Shown one piece after another: positions 6,187 to 6,675 of a stretch of DNA of 6,675 nucleotides; position 1 is the stretch's first letter; each line of letters starts with the position of its first letter. The stretch lies in the NCBI GenBank assembly GCA_937896265.1, contig CALBMD010000260.1, positions 1-6,675 of the forward strand, written 5' to 3'. The notes beneath the pieces are model-generated. The model was not told where the DNA came from and made no database searches. It saw only the letters and a list, made by a program, of their open reading frames with translations. A program made the translations under genes and the position numbers. This DNA comes from an uncultured Pseudomonadota bacterium. Lineage in GTDB: Bacteria > Bdellovibrionota_B > Oligoflexia > Oligoflexales > Bog-1112.

Positions 6187-6620
6187 GGATGTGGGGAACG
6201 GTATTTAAAGGAAGCTTGCCCAGAAGCAATTAACACACCGCTTTCAGTATGAACTTGAGCAACGCTGAAAAAAATCTTGCGCCCGCCTCCTACCCGCTGG
6301 GCTTTGGCGCAAAGGATGCCTGAGTTGGCGCTCGATACAAAGTTTACATTAAGCGTAATTGTCACACCGTGGATTTCAGGCATGCCTGGAGGAGAATAAA
6401 ACCCAGCATAGCCGCAGGCAGCATCAACGAGGGTTGAAACAACACCACCTTGCAGCGCTCCAGTTCGATTAAGATGCCAAGGCTGAATAGGCATCTCGAA
6501 GATACAGGAACCATCTTGCCAGTCGATGATCTTAATCCCCATCTTTTCTAAGAAGGGATTTTTTGTGTCAAATTTTTCTTGCATAGTAGTAATTGTATCG
6601 CGGATCTGAGTTACTGTCAT
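6183..6620 (-). CDS. PaaI-type hotdog-fold acyl-CoA thioesterase
   Basis: The preferred start is ATG 6618-6620, giving 145 residues, typical for PaaI/4HBT-like thioesterases. A TTG at 6656 would add 12 residues; an in-frame stop at 6663-6665 bars anything longer. Neither start has a strong Shine-Dalgarno, though GAGAG lies just before the ATG. In the 145-residue numbering, PFLEKMGIKI (about 22-31) leads into the first strand. GALQGGVVSTLVDAACGYA (about 55-73) is the central hotdog helix, with the Asp and the Gly-Gly pair of the family, and the C-terminal ASGQASFKYR strand closes the fold. Such enzymes hydrolyse acyl- or aryl-CoA thioesters in the cytoplasm. The usual HGG is QGG here, with Gln in place of His, so substrate and mechanism may differ. 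The gene converges on aroQ with overlapping stops. Confidence 0.88.
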   Translation of the reverse strand: MTVTQIRDTITTMQEKFDTKNPFLEKMGIKIIDWQDGSCIFEMPIQPWHLNRTGALQGGVVSTLVDAACGYAGFYSPPGMPEIHGVTITLNVNFVSSANSGILCAKAQRVGGGRKIFFSVAQVHTESGVLIASGQASFKYRSPHP

Positions 6621-6675
6621 GCTCTCGAATTGGGGAGCGGTAAGGATTACGTACAAAAACCGTCATCTTGGCTAA

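Noticed and set aside
6568..6675. Minus-strand frame open from the right edge to TGA at 6568-6570
   Set aside because: Only about 35 codons, overlapping the thioesterase gene, Tyr/Arg-rich and without recognisable features; probably not the end of an upstream gene.

Overview
This window looks like chromosomal DNA from a Gram-negative bacterium. The support is an exported lipoprotein with a clear lipobox, three other products with Sec-type signal peptides, strong GGAGG-type ribosome binding sites, and a type II 3-dehydroquinate dehydratase. Base composition is moderately AT-leaning by eye. A proteobacterium or a relative such as Bdellovibrionota would fit, but the sequence does not fix the taxon. 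No mobile element, CRISPR array, tRNA or rRNA is visible.

Layout from left to right. The 3' end of a gene encoding a tail-anchored-looking protein (to 191) is followed by a minus-strand gene (226-1212) for an exported HAD-like protein with an atypical DxN motif. A 132-bp divergent spacer separates it from a plus-strand gene (1345-3511) for an exported S9B dipeptidyl-peptidase IV-like serine peptidase. That gene is split by a one-base frameshift just before the catalytic-serine motif; removing one base restores a complete protein of about 721 residues with the full Ser-Asp-His triad. It converges, with only 6 bp between stops, on a minus-strand lipoprotein gene (3518-4207). A 312-bp AT-rich spacer with several dyads lies between the lipoprotein gene and a plus-strand pair: an exported or membrane protein of unknown family (4520-5710) and aroQ (5734-6186). 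aroQ converges with a minus-strand PaaI/hotdog thioesterase gene (6183-6620), and the two stop codons share the palindrome CTAG.

The theme is the cell envelope: four of the six complete or repairable genes encode proteins with export signals, and the partial gene ends in a membrane helix. aroQ (shikimate pathway) and the thioesterase are ordinary cytoplasmic enzymes. Genes are tightly packed. At both convergent junctions a candidate intrinsic terminator lies inside the opposing coding region: 3611-3643 for the peptidase and 6155-6181 for the thioesterase. No obvious multi-gene novel system is present. The points most worth following are the frameshifted peptidase with its altered Glu-Glu motif, the DxN HAD-like exported protein, the two-module cysteine-paired lipoprotein, and the orphan membrane protein ahead of aroQ.
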